From Pseudomonadota bacterium (GTDB taxonomy: Bacteria; Pseudomonadota; Gammaproteobacteria; Burkholderiales; Burkholderiaceae_C), in contig JAEWIF010000048.1 in assembly GCA_023387335.1 (NCBI GenBank), forward strand, positions 1 through 64,000: 64,000 nucleotides of DNA, given 5' to 3'. Below the pieces are notes generated by a model. It was not told the origin of the DNA. It saw only the letters and a program-made list of their open reading frames with translations, and made no database searches. Both the position numbers and the translations under genes were made by a program. How positions within the stretch are numbered: the stretch's first letter is position 1; every line of letters starts with the position of its first letter. Positions 43,520 to 51,863 of the stretch are shown one piece after another.

Positions 43520-44401
43520 ATGCTGCGCCTCATCGATGCCCACCACCACTTCTGGAACCCGGAAGTCCACTGCTATCCCTGGCTGAACGACGCCGGGCAC
43601 GCGCCGCACCGCTACGGCGACCATTCCTCGCTGCGGCGGCCCTACCTGCCGGCGGACTACCGTCGCGACACCGAAGGCTTCGACCTCGTCGGCAGCGTGT
43701 ACGTGGAGGCCGAGTGGGATCCGCGCGACCCGGTCGGCGAGATGCGCTACATCGCATCGCTGCGCGCCCAGAGCGGGTTGCCTTCGGTCGCGATCGGGCA
43801 AGCCTGGCTCCACCAGCCGGATGCGGCGGCCACGCTGGAGCAGCTGGCGAGTTTCGATTTCGTGCGCGGCGTGCGGCAGAAGCCCCGCTCCAACCCGGCG
43901 CCGGGCGGCGCGCCCGGAGGCATGACCGATGCGGCCTGGCTCGACGGTTATTCGCGTCTGCGCACGCTCGGCCTGCACTACGAGCTGCAGACGCCCTGGT
44001 GGCACCTGCATGAAGCGGCGCGCGTGGCGCGCGACTTTCCCGACACGCGCATCGTCATCAACCACGCCGGCATGCCCTCGGAGCGTGGCGAAGCGGGCCT
44101 GCAGGCCTGGCGCGCGGCGCTGGCCGGCATGGCGGAGTGCCCGAACGTGGCGATCAAGATCAGCGGCATCGGCGAGGCCGGTGGCCACTGGCGCCTGGAG
44201 GCGAATCGCCGCGTGGTGCTGGACGTGATCGAGCTCTTCGGCGTGGACCGCTGCATGTTCGGCAGCAACTACCCGGTCGACGGGCTGTGCGCGAGCTTCC
44301 GGACGATCTTCGAAGGGTTCGATGCGATCGTTCGGGACTTCAGCGCGGAGGAGCGCTCGAAACTGTTCGTCGAAAACGCGCGGAGGATCTACGCGCTCTG
44401 A
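43520..44401 (+). CDS. Amidohydrolase family 2 lactonase (COG3618, L-fuconolactonase-like)
   Basis: A 293-residue TIM-barrel hydrolase. The metal-binding IDAHHHFWNPE is at the N-terminus, VEAEWDPRDP follows, then the VINHAGMP motif (about residues 179-186) and the C-terminal Asp region FGSNYPVDGL. This is the COG3618 pattern, whose characterised members hydrolyse sugar lactones such as L-fucono-1,4-lactone and L-rhamnono-lactone. With the L-fuconate dehydratase encoded 1.2 kb away under the same regulator, L-fuconolactonase is the best guess. No ribosome site is obvious before ATG 43520 (GCGAGCC). Last gene of the first operon. Confidence 0.85.
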   Translation: MLRLIDAHHHFWNPEVHCYPWLNDAGHAPHRYGDHSSLRRPYLPADYRRDTEGFDLVGSVYVEAEWDPRDPVGEMRYIASLRAQSGLPSVAIGQAWLHQPDAAATLEQLASFDFVRGVRQKPRSNPAPGGAPGGMTDAAWLDGYSRLRTLGLHYELQTPWWHLHEAARVARDFPDTRIVINHAGMPSERGEAGLQAWRAALAGMAECPNVAIKISGIGEAGGHWRLEANRRVVLDVIELFGVDRCMFGSNYPVDGLCASFRTIFEGFDAIVRDFSAEERSKLFVENARRIYAL

Positions 44402-44404
44402 TTT

Positions 44405-44506
44405 CCCCGTCATCCCCGCGAAGGCGGGGATCCAGTGCTTCCGCCTTCGGCTTGCCGCCTTCCAAAGCGGAAGCTCTGGATTCCCGCCTTCGCGGGAATG
44501 ACGGGG
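44405..44506. repeat. Long REP-like inverted repeat between convergent genes
   Basis: Two 40-base arms (44405-44444 and 44467-44506) are complementary with three mismatches, separated by 22 bases. Each arm itself contains a smaller hairpin (CCCCGCGAAGGCGGGG on the left, CCCGCCTTCGCGGG on the right). The core CGTCATCCCCGCGAAGGC is a repeat type widespread in proteobacterial intergenic DNA. It fills the 112-base space between the lactonase stop and the lysR stop and probably ends both transcripts. No second copy was noticed in the window. Confidence 0.8.
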
Positions 44507-44513
44507 GCCAGGG

Positions 44514-45476
44514 TCAGCGCCCCAACCGGCTCTCCAGGATGCTGTCCTTCAACGTCCGCAGGAACCCCCGCACCGCCGGCGCCAGTTCCCTCTGCTTGCG
44601 CGTGAGGATGCCCAGCTTGGCCATGGTGATCGGCAGCTCGACCGGCAGGATGGCCAGCATGCCGTGGTTGGCGTAGTGCTGCGCCACGTCCAGCGGCACC
44701 ACCGAAATCATGTCGCTCGACTCCAGCAGCGCGGTGGTGGCGAGGATGGAGGAGGTCTCCACGATGTCGGGCGGGGGCGCCATGCTGGCTTCCTGCAGTG
44801 CCTGCTCGATGCGCCGGCGCATCGGGCTGCCGGTGGGATGCAGGATCCAGGTCTGGGCCACCAGGTCGGCCACGGCCAGCTTCTTGCGGTCGAAGAGGGC
44901 ATGGCCGGGCCGGGCCACCACGGCCATCGGCTCGCCTTCCATCGACTCGATCTCGAGGTCGCCGCCCTCGAACTGGTCGGGCAGCCGGCCGAGCACCACG
45001 TCCAGGTCGCCGCGCAGCAGGGCAGGCATCAGCAGGTCGCTGGTGTCCACCTGCAGCGTGACGCGCACCCGGGGATGGCCGTCCTTGAAGCGCGCCAGCG
45101 CGCCCGTGAGCGTCACCGGCACGGCGCCCATCACGGTGCCGATGCGCACCAGGCCGGCCTTGCCGGCGGCCAGCGCGGCCATCTCGTCGCCGGCGTGCTC
45201 GAAATCGTGCAGCACGCTGCGGGCGTAGCGGATCATCACCTCGCCGTACATCGTGGGTTCCATGCCGCGCGCATGGCGGTCGAAGAGCGGCACGCCCAGG
45301 CCTTCCTCCAGCTGCTGCAGCAGCGCCGTGGCGGCCGGCTGGGTGGTGTGGATGGCGGCGGCGGCGCGCCGCAGGTTGCGGTGCTCGTCCAGCGCATCGA
45401 GCAGCATGATCTGCCGGCTCTTGATCCGGAGCCGCCGGAACAGGTTGGCGGGCGGGGCGGGGGGCGCGCGGTCCAT
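44514..45476 (-). CDS. LysR-family regulator, GbpR-like
   Basis: A 320-residue LysR-type regulator. The N-terminal winged HTH reads LDALDEHRNLRRAAAAIHTTQPAATALLQQLEEGLGVPLFDRHARGMEPT (about 27-76), and a type 2 periplasmic-binding-fold effector domain follows. The pattern is that of the GbpR group, known from Azospirillum as a sugar-responsive activator (galactose, arabinose, fucose). Start ATG 45476; a longer start would run over the control block. It lies between two plus-strand catabolic operons and its 5' end abuts a block (45481-45547) nearly repeated before the other operon, so it likely controls both and itself. Confidence 0.9.
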   Translation of the reverse strand: MDRAPPAPPANLFRRLRIKSRQIMLLDALDEHRNLRRAAAAIHTTQPAATALLQQLEEGLGVPLFDRHARGMEPTMYGEVMIRYARSVLHDFEHAGDEMAALAAGKAGLVRIGTVMGAVPVTLTGALARFKDGHPRVRVTLQVDTSDLLMPALLRGDLDVVLGRLPDQFEGGDLEIESMEGEPMAVVARPGHALFDRKKLAVADLVAQTWILHPTGSPMRRRIEQALQEASMAPPPDIVETSSILATTALLESSDMISVVPLDVAQHYANHGMLAILPVELPITMAKLGILTRKQRELAPAVRGFLRTLKDSILESRLGR

Positions 45477-45480
45477 CACT

Positions 45481-45547
45481 GATCCCGGAATATGGATCGC
45501 AGCATCATAAAAGACGATTGGATGCATATCGCGTCCCTTCCTAAGCT
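45481..45547. promoter_or_regulatory. LysR-type control block, copy B (between lysR and the fuconate operon)
   Basis: Begins four bases upstream of the lysR ATG. GATCC-N8-GGATC (45481-45498) is the palindrome, with the same spacing as in copy A (GATCC-N8-GGATC at 38576-38593). A shared downstream segment follows (CATC, GA.GATTGGA at 45503-45522), then TTCCTA at 45538-45543. The alignment with 38576-38642 has no gap, 45 of 67 identical. The fuconate dehydratase start is 40 bases further on. Confidence 0.72.
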
Positions 45548-45586
45548 GCGGCCCTGACACATTCCTCCCGACGACCCAAGGACCCA

Positions 45587-46885
45587 GTGGCTACCAGGAT
45601 CACCCAGCTCGCGGTACGCGACATCCGCTTTCCCACCTCCCGCTCGCTCGACGGCTCCGACGCGATGAACGCCGCGCCGGACTACTCGGCGACCTACGTC
45701 ACGCTGCACACCGACGCCGGCGACGGCCACGTGGGCCACGGACTGACCTTCACCATCGGCCGCGGCAACGAGATCTGCGTCGCGGCCGTGAAGTCGCTCG
45801 AACCCTTCATCGTCGGCAAGACGCTGCAGGACATCACGGCCGACATGGGCGCGTTCTGGCGCGCCATCACCGGCGACAGCCAGCTGCGCTGGCTCGGTCC
45901 CGACAAGGGCGTGATCCACCTCGCCACCGCGGCGATCGTCAACGCCGTGTGGGACCTGTGGGCCAAGTCCGAGGGCAAGCCGGTGTGGAAGCTGCTCGTC
46001 GACATGAGTCCCGAGCAGCTGGTGCGCTGCCTCGACTTCCGCTTCGTCACCGACGCGCTCACGCCCGACGAGGCGGTGGCGATGCTGCGCCGCGCGGCGC
46101 CGGGCAAGGCCGCGCGCGAGCGCGAGATGCTGGCGCAGGGCTACCCGGGCTACACCACGTCCGCGGGCTGGCTCGGCTACACCGAGGACAAGGTCCGCCG
46201 CCTGGCGCGCGAGGGCGTCGCCGAAGGCTGGACCCACTTCAAGCAGAAGGTGGGCGGCAACCTGGAAGAGGACATGCGCCGCGCGGCCATCCTGCGCGAG
46301 GAGATCGGCTGGGACCGCAAGCTGATGATGGACGCCAACCAGGTGTGGGAGGTCGATGCGGCGGTGGAGAACATGCGCAAGCTGGCCGCCTTCGACCCGA
46401 TGTGGATCGAGGAGCCCACCAGCCCCGACGACATCCTGGGCCACGCGGCGATCCGCGAGCGCATCGCGCCGATCGGCGTCGCCACCGGCGAGCACTGCCA
46501 CAACCGGGTGATGTTCAAGCAGCTGCTTCAGGCCGGCGCGATCGACTACTGCCAGCTGGACGCCGCGCGGCTCGGCGGCCTGAACGAAGTGCTCATCGTG
46601 GTGCTGCTGGCCGCCAAGTTCGGCGTGCCGGTGTGCCCGCACGCGGGCGGTGTCGGCCTGTGCGAATACGTGCAGAACGTCTCGCTGTTCGACTACATCG
46701 CGGTGACCGGCTCGCTGGACGGCCGCGTGCTGGAGTACGTCGACCACCTGCACGAGCACTTCGTCGAGCCGGTCGTCATCCGCGAAGGCCACTACATGCC
46801 GCCCAAGCGGCCCGGCTACAGCATCGAGATGCATGCCGAGTCGCTGCGCCAGTTCGAATTCCCCAACGGCCCGGGCTGGGCCTGA
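45587..46885 (+). CDS. L-fuconate dehydratase (enolase superfamily)
   Basis: A 432-residue enzyme that removes water from L-fuconate to give 2-keto-3-deoxy-L-fuconate. The FucD N-terminal signature FPTSRSLDGSDAMNAAPDYSA is clear. The barrel has the base motif HFKQKVGG (KxK), metal ligands MDANQVWE (Asp), IEEPTSPDD (Glu) and ATGEHCHN (Glu), and the catalytic His in CPHAGGVGLCEYVQ. Start is GTG 45587, with AAGGA 7 bases upstream. It heads the second operon under the LysR block. L-galactonate, D-arabinonate and related acids may also be substrates, as known for FucD enzymes. Confidence 0.92.
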   Translation: MATRITQLAVRDIRFPTSRSLDGSDAMNAAPDYSATYVTLHTDAGDGHVGHGLTFTIGRGNEICVAAVKSLEPFIVGKTLQDITADMGAFWRAITGDSQLRWLGPDKGVIHLATAAIVNAVWDLWAKSEGKPVWKLLVDMSPEQLVRCLDFRFVTDALTPDEAVAMLRRAAPGKAAREREMLAQGYPGYTTSAGWLGYTEDKVRRLAREGVAEGWTHFKQKVGGNLEEDMRRAAILREEIGWDRKLMMDANQVWEVDAAVENMRKLAAFDPMWIEEPTSPDDILGHAAIRERIAPIGVATGEHCHNRVMFKQLLQAGAIDYCQLDAARLGGLNEVLIVVLLAAKFGVPVCPHAGGVGLCEYVQNVSLFDYIAVTGSLDGRVLEYVDHLHEHFVEPVVIREGHYMPPKRPGYSIEMHAESLRQFEFPNGPGWA

Positions 46886-46913
46886 ACGCTTCCCGCAAAC
46901 CGGAGACAGAACG

Positions 46914-47876
46914 ATGAACCTCACTTCCCGTCGCGGCCTGCTGGCCACGCTGCTTTGCGCGCTGGCGGTCCCCGCCGCCGCGCTGGCCCAGTCCTCCTTC
47001 CCGTCCAAGCCGATCGAGCTGGTGGTGCCGTACCCGGCGGGCGGCGGCACCGACGTGCTGGCGCGCGCCTTCGCGCTGGCCGCGGTCAAGCACCTGCCGC
47101 AGCCGATGGTGGTGGTGAACAAGCCGGGCGCCGCCGGCATGATCGGCCTGGCCGACGTGCTCAACGGCAAGGAGCCGGGCTACAAGATCGGCGTGCTCGC
47201 CACCGACCTCATGACGCAGCCGAACATGGGGCTCACCAAGATCACGCACGAGGACTTCACGCCGATCGCGCGCCTGAACTACGACCCGGCCGCCATCACC
47301 GTCCGCGCCGACGCGCCCTGGAACACGGTGGAGGAGTTCGTCGCGGCGGCCAGGAAGGGCGACTTCCGCGTGGGCAACGGCGGCAACGGATCGACCTGGC
47401 ACCTGGCCGCCGCGGCGCTCGAGGACAAGACCGGCGCCAGGTTCAACCACATCCCGTTCGCGGGCGCCAACCCCGCGGCGCTGTCGCTGCTCGGTGGCCA
47501 CATCGAGGCGATCACCGTCAGCGCGGCCGAGGTCTACCCGCACGTCGCCGCGGGCAAGCTGAAGCTGCTGGCCCTGATGGCCGACGAGCGCGTCAAGGGT
47601 TTCGAGAACGTGCCGACGCTCAAGGAGAAGGGCCTGGACATCTCGATCGGCACGTGGCGCGGCCTGGGCGTCTCCAAGAACACGCCGCCCGAGATCGTGG
47701 CCGCGCTGCGGGCCGCCACCGCCAAGACGGCGCAGGAGCCGAGCCTGCGCGAGGCGCTGCAGAAGCAGAACATGGGTTATGCGTACGCCGAGGGTGACGC
47801 GTTCGGAGCCGTGATGGCGCGCGACCACGCGTTCTATCGCACCCTGATCCAGAAACTCGGCCTGAAGGGGCAGTGA
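46914..47876 (+). CDS. Bug-family (TctC-like) periplasmic binding protein 1
   Basis: A 320-residue protein with a signal peptide (GLLATLLCALAVPAAALAQ, cleavage about residue 26) and the Bug/TctC fold: PSKPIELVVPYPAGGGTDVLARA, NKPGAAGMIG, the HIPFAGANPAALSLLGGH ligand loop and a C-terminal domain. Such proteins bind carboxylates and serve tripartite tricarboxylate transporters, though many in Burkholderiales have no adjacent membrane partner, as here. GGAG lies before the ATG. Its stop touches the pdxA-like start. Confidence 0.9.
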   Translation: MNLTSRRGLLATLLCALAVPAAALAQSSFPSKPIELVVPYPAGGGTDVLARAFALAAVKHLPQPMVVVNKPGAAGMIGLADVLNGKEPGYKIGVLATDLMTQPNMGLTKITHEDFTPIARLNYDPAAITVRADAPWNTVEEFVAAARKGDFRVGNGGNGSTWHLAAAALEDKTGARFNHIPFAGANPAALSLLGGHIEAITVSAAEVYPHVAAGKLKLLALMADERVKGFENVPTLKEKGLDISIGTWRGLGVSKNTPPEIVAALRAATAKTAQEPSLREALQKQNMGYAYAEGDAFGAVMARDHAFYRTLIQKLGLKGQ

Positions 47877-48874
47877 TGGCGGGCCGCAAGCCACGCATCG
47901 CGGTCCTGCTGGGCGATCCCGCGGGCATCGGCCCGGAGCTGGTCGCCCGGCTGCTGGCCGAACCCGGCGTGCGGGACGCCGCCGACCTGCTGCTGATCGC
48001 CGATCGCGGCGAGCTGGAAGAAGGCATGCGCATCGCCGGCCTTCGCACGCCGTACACCATGGCCGGCTCGCCGCCGCAGCCCGGCGTGCCGGTGCTGCTG
48101 GACTTTCGCGGCGACACCCGCGGTCCGTTCGCCCGCTCGCAGGCGTCGGCGCAGGGCGGCCGCTACTGCCTGGACACGCTGTCGCGCGCGCTGGCGGCCC
48201 ATCGTGACGGCGAAGTGGATGCCATCCTGTTCGCGCCGCTGAACAAGACCTCGCTGCACGAGGCGGGCATGGGCACGGCCGACGAGCTCCACTGGCTGGT
48301 GAAGCAGCTCGGCTTCACCGGTCCGGCGACCGAGTTCAACGTGCTGGACGGCCTCTGGACCTCGCGCGTGACCTCGCACATCGCCCTGAAGGAAGTCGCG
48401 TCGAACATCACGTTCGACGCCGTCACCCAGGGCATCGAGCTGATCCAGGCCGAGCTTCGGCGCAGCGGCCTCGCGCGGCCGCGCGTCGCGGTGTGCGGCC
48501 TCAATCCGCACAACGGCGACAACGGCTCCTTCGGCCGCGAGGAGATCGAGGTGATCGAGCCGGCGGTGAAGGCGGCGCAGGCCCGCGGCCTGGCCGTCGA
48601 AGGCCCGTTCCCGGCCGACACCATCTTCCTGAAGGTGGTAGGCGAGCAGCCGCAGTACGACGCGGTCGTCACCATGTACCACGACCAGGGCCAGATCGCG
48701 ATGAAGCTGATGGGCTTCTCGCGCGGCATCACGGTGCAGGGCGGTCTGCCCGTGCCTATCCTGACGCCGGCCCACGGCACGGCCTTCGACATCGCCGGCA
48801 AGGGCGTGGCCAATCCCGGCGCCACCCTGGCGGCCTTCCGGCTCGCCTGCCGGATGGCCATCGCGAGACAGTGA
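47876..48874 (+). CDS. PdxA-family 4-phosphate dehydrogenase (PdxA2-like)
   Basis: A 332-residue enzyme of the PdxA family. Family marks are LLGDPAGIGPELVARLL (N-terminal), FAPLNKTSLHEAG, the metal-binding TSHIAL, YHDQGQIAMK and PAHGTAFDIAGKG segments and GLNPHNGDNGSFG. PdxA itself oxidises 4-phospho-hydroxythreonine in pyridoxal phosphate synthesis. Copies inside sugar-acid operons (PdxA2) use D-threonate or D-erythronate 4-phosphate, normally made by a neighbouring DUF1537 kinase, and no such kinase is visible here. ATG 47876 shares one base with the preceding stop; GTG 47873 is an alternative. Confidence 0.85.
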   Translation: MAGRKPRIAVLLGDPAGIGPELVARLLAEPGVRDAADLLLIADRGELEEGMRIAGLRTPYTMAGSPPQPGVPVLLDFRGDTRGPFARSQASAQGGRYCLDTLSRALAAHRDGEVDAILFAPLNKTSLHEAGMGTADELHWLVKQLGFTGPATEFNVLDGLWTSRVTSHIALKEVASNITFDAVTQGIELIQAELRRSGLARPRVAVCGLNPHNGDNGSFGREEIEVIEPAVKAAQARGLAVEGPFPADTIFLKVVGEQPQYDAVVTMYHDQGQIAMKLMGFSRGITVQGGLPVPILTPAHGTAFDIAGKGVANPGATLAAFRLACRMAIARQ

Positions 48875-48908
48875 ACCCCGACAGCAGATCCACAAGGAGA
48901 CAAGCAGC

Positions 48909-49880
48909 ATGAACCGCAAGGCCTTCATCGCCACCACGGTGGCCACCCTGCTCGCATTCGGCGCGGGCGCCTCGTCCGCGCAGGACTATCCCGCCAAGCC
49001 GGTCCGCATCATGGTGGGCGCGAGCGCCGGCGGCGGCACCGACATCCTCGCGCGGATGCTGGCCGACAAGTTCCGCGTGGCCCTGAAGCAGTCCTTCGTG
49101 GTGGAGAACCGGCCGGGCGCCGCCAACACGCTGGCGGCGGATGCCACGGCCAAGGCGCCGAAGGACGGCCACACGCTGCTGGTCGCCACCAACACCGGAC
49201 AGGCCATCGCGCCGCACCTCCTGAAGCTGGGCTACGACCCGCTGAAGGACCTGCAGCCGATCGGCATGGTGGTGGTCGTGCCGCACCTCGTGCTGGTGGG
49301 CCAGAACGAGAAGGCCCGCGACCTGAAGGAGCTCGTCGCGGCCATCAAGGAGAACCCAGGCAAGTACGGCTACGCCTCGTCGGGCATCGGCAGCACCCAG
49401 CACGTCGCGGGTGAATCGCTGAACCTGGCGGCCGGCACCAAGGCGGTCCATGTTCCCTACAAGGGCAGCAGCGCCGCGCACATCGACCTGATCAGCGGGC
49501 AGGTGCAGTTCATGATCGACACCACTTCGTCCGCGATGGGGCAGGTGAAGTCCGGTGCGCTGTGGCCCCTGGCCGTCACCACCGCGAAGCGCCTGGACGA
49601 ACTGCCGAACGTCCCGACCGTGCGGGAGCTCGGCATGCCCACGCTGGAGATCTCCACGTGGTACGGCCTCTACACCACCGCCGGCACGCCGCCGGACGTC
49701 GTCGAGAAATTGCACGCCGAACTCCAGCGGACCCTGAAGATGCCCGACGTGCAGGAACGCCTGCGGGGACTCGGCGGGCAGTCCGAGGACCTTACGGTCC
49801 AGCAGTTCACGGAATTCAACCGCAGCGAGTTCGACCGGTTCGGCAAGCTCGTGAAGGCGGCCCACATGAAAGCGGAATGA
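48909..49880 (+). CDS. Bug-family (TctC-like) periplasmic binding protein 2
   Basis: A 323-residue binding protein with a signal peptide (AFIATTVATLLAFGAGASSAQ). The fold signatures are KPVRIMVGASAGGGTDILARML, ENRPGAANTLAADA, HVPYKGSSAAHIDLISGQVQFMID and PNVPTVRELGMPTLE. It differs clearly from the other Bug protein in this operon, so they probably bind different ligands. A GGAG lies before the ATG. Its stop overlaps the SDR start (ATGA). No TctA/TctB membrane subunits are encoded in the window. Confidence 0.9.
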   Translation: MNRKAFIATTVATLLAFGAGASSAQDYPAKPVRIMVGASAGGGTDILARMLADKFRVALKQSFVVENRPGAANTLAADATAKAPKDGHTLLVATNTGQAIAPHLLKLGYDPLKDLQPIGMVVVVPHLVLVGQNEKARDLKELVAAIKENPGKYGYASSGIGSTQHVAGESLNLAAGTKAVHVPYKGSSAAHIDLISGQVQFMIDTTSSAMGQVKSGALWPLAVTTAKRLDELPNVPTVRELGMPTLEISTWYGLYTTAGTPPDVVEKLHAELQRTLKMPDVQERLRGLGGQSEDLTVQQFTEFNRSEFDRFGKLVKAAHMKAE

Positions 49881-50632
49881 CGTCCACGCGAATCGCGCTG
49901 GTCACCGGCGCCGGCAGCGGCATCGGCCGCGAGATCGCGCTGGCGCTGATGCAGTCCGGCTTCACGGTGGTGCTGGCCGGCCGCCGGCTCGAGCCGCTGG
50001 AGGCAGTGGCGCATGAGGGTGCGGTGGCGGGGGGCGAGGGCGTCGCGGTCCGCGCCGACGTGAGCGACCCCGCCTCGGTGCGGGAGCTGTTCGCGCAAGT
50101 GGAGCGCGCCTTCGGCCGGCTCGACCTCCTGGTGAACAACGCGGGCGTCTCGGCGCCGGCGGTGCCGCTGGAAGACCTGGCGTTCGCCGACTGGAACCAG
50201 GCGCTGGCCATCAACCTGACCGGTGCGTTCCTCTGCACCCAGGCGGCCTTCCGCCTGATGAAGGCCCAGGTGCCGCGCGGCGGCCGCATCATCAACAACG
50301 GCTCGATCGCCGCCACCTCGCCGCGGCCGCACGCCGTCGCCTACGCCGCGGCCAAGCACGCGATCACCGGGCTGACCAAGTCGGCGACGCTGGAGGGCCG
50401 CGCCTTCGACATCGCCTGCGGCCAGATCGACGTGGGCAACGCGGCGACGGCCCGCACCGAGCGCATGAAGACCGGGGCGCTGCAGGCCGACGGCTCGCTG
50501 GCCGTGGAGCCGACCATGGATGCCCGGCACGTCGGCTCCGCGGTCGCCTACATGGCGAGCCTGCCGCTGGACGCCAACGTGCAGTTCATGACGGTGATGG
50601 CCACCACCATGCCTTTCGTTGGGCGCGGCTAG
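49877..50632 (+). CDS. SDR-family dehydrogenase, likely 2-keto-3-deoxy-L-fuconate dehydrogenase
   Basis: A 251-residue classical SDR: cofactor motif LVTGAGSGIGREIALAL at about residues 8-24, NNAGVS, Ser in NNGSIAATSP and YAAAKH as the YxxxK catalytic pair. In the non-phosphorylating L-fucose route an SDR oxidises 2-keto-3-deoxy-L-fuconate at C4; this gene's place between L-fuconate dehydratase and an FAH-family hydrolase fits that step. The reaction is inferred from context and not from a substrate motif. ATG 49877 overlaps the Bug-protein stop. Confidence 0.85.
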   Translation: MTSTRIALVTGAGSGIGREIALALMQSGFTVVLAGRRLEPLEAVAHEGAVAGGEGVAVRADVSDPASVRELFAQVERAFGRLDLLVNNAGVSAPAVPLEDLAFADWNQALAINLTGAFLCTQAAFRLMKAQVPRGGRIINNGSIAATSPRPHAVAYAAAKHAITGLTKSATLEGRAFDIACGQIDVGNAATARTERMKTGALQADGSLAVEPTMDARHVGSAVAYMASLPLDANVQFMTVMATTMPFVGRG

Positions 50633-50668
50633 CGCCACGGCATGACCTCACACCAAACAGAGAGACCG

Positions 50669-51862
50669 ATGCAATCCATTCCCTTGAAGTTGCAGGCCAG
50701 CCGTTTCCTGCCCGACGACGGCTATGCCGGCACGCTGGTGGCGCGCGTGTGGCGCCCCGACGTCCAAGGCCCCTCGTTGGTGGCCCTGCGCGAGCATGGC
50801 GTGTTCGACCTGAGCGCCGACTTCCCCACCATGGCCACGCTGCTGGAGCAGCCCGATCCGGCGCGGGCCGCTCGGGGCGCCACCGGCGAGAGCCTGGGGC
50901 GGCTGGAGGACATCCTCGCCAACAGCGACGAGTCGAGCCGCGATGCGTGCAAGCCCTTCTTCCTCGCGCCCTGCGACCTGCAGGTGGTGAAGGCGGCGGG
51001 CGTGACGTTCGCGACCAGCCTGGTCGAGCGCCTGATCGAGGAGCAGGCCGACGGCGACCCGGCCAAGGCGCAGGAGGTGCGCGCGCGCGTGGTCGCGCAG
51101 ATCGGCACCGACCTGTCCAAACTCAAGCCGGGGTCCGCGCCGGCCATGGCGCTGAAGAAGCTGCTGCAGGAACAGGGCCTGTGGTCGCAGTACCTGGAGG
51201 TGGGCATCGGGCCGGACGCCGAGGTGTTCAGCAAGGCACCGGTGCTGTCCTCGGTGGGCACGGGCGCGGAGATCGGCATCCGGTCGGACTCGAGCTGGAA
51301 CAACCCGGAGCCGGAGGTCGTTCTCGCCGTCAGCAGCCGCGGCCGCATCGTCGGCGCGGCGCTCGGCAACGACGTCAACCTGCGCGACCTGGAAGGGCGC
51401 AGCGCGTTGCTGCTGTCCAAGGCCAAGGACAACAACGCCTCGTGCGCCATCGGTCCCTTCATCCGCCTGTTCGACGCCAGCTTCGGGCTGGCCGATGTGC
51501 GGCGCGAGAAGGTCGTCCTGCGCGTGGAAGGCCCGGAAGGCTTCGTGCTCGAAGGCCTGAACTCGATGGAGTTCATCAGCCGCGAGCCGCAGGACATCGT
51601 CGACCAGGCGGTCGCCGCGCATCAGTACCCGGACGGCTTCATGCTGTTCCTGGGCACGCTGTTCGCGCCGACGCAGGACCGCGACGCGCCGGGCGCCGGC
51701 TTCACGCACAAGGTGGGCGACCGCGTCTCGATCCGCAGCGCGCGCCTGGGCGAGCTGTGCAACCGCGTCAACCACAGCGAGAAGGCCGCGCCCTGGAGCT
51801 TCGGGCTGCGCGCCTTCATGGCGAACCTGGCGCAGCGCGGCCTGCTGGCCAGGGGACTCTGA
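50669..51862 (+). CDS. Fumarylacetoacetate-hydrolase-family protein, likely diketo-deoxy-sugar-acid hydrolase
   Basis: A 397-residue FAH-family enzyme. The C-terminal FAH fold carries the metal ligands in NNPEPEVVLAVSSRG (Glu-x-Glu) and GNDVNLRDLEGRSALLLSKAKDN (Asp, Lys). The N-terminal 150 residues are an extra domain (VWRPDVQGPSLVALREHGVFDLS). In the L-fuconate route an FAH-family enzyme splits 2,4-diketo-3-deoxy-L-fuconate to pyruvate and L-lactate, which fits the gene order. I prefer ATG 50669 (GAGAGA upstream) to ATG 50642, which would add nine residues. Confidence 0.82.
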   Translation: MQSIPLKLQASRFLPDDGYAGTLVARVWRPDVQGPSLVALREHGVFDLSADFPTMATLLEQPDPARAARGATGESLGRLEDILANSDESSRDACKPFFLAPCDLQVVKAAGVTFATSLVERLIEEQADGDPAKAQEVRARVVAQIGTDLSKLKPGSAPAMALKKLLQEQGLWSQYLEVGIGPDAEVFSKAPVLSSVGTGAEIGIRSDSSWNNPEPEVVLAVSSRGRIVGAALGNDVNLRDLEGRSALLLSKAKDNNASCAIGPFIRLFDASFGLADVRREKVVLRVEGPEGFVLEGLNSMEFISREPQDIVDQAVAAHQYPDGFMLFLGTLFAPTQDRDAPGAGFTHKVGDRVSIRSARLGELCNRVNHSEKAAPWSFGLRAFMANLAQRGLLARGL

Positions 51863-51863
51863 G

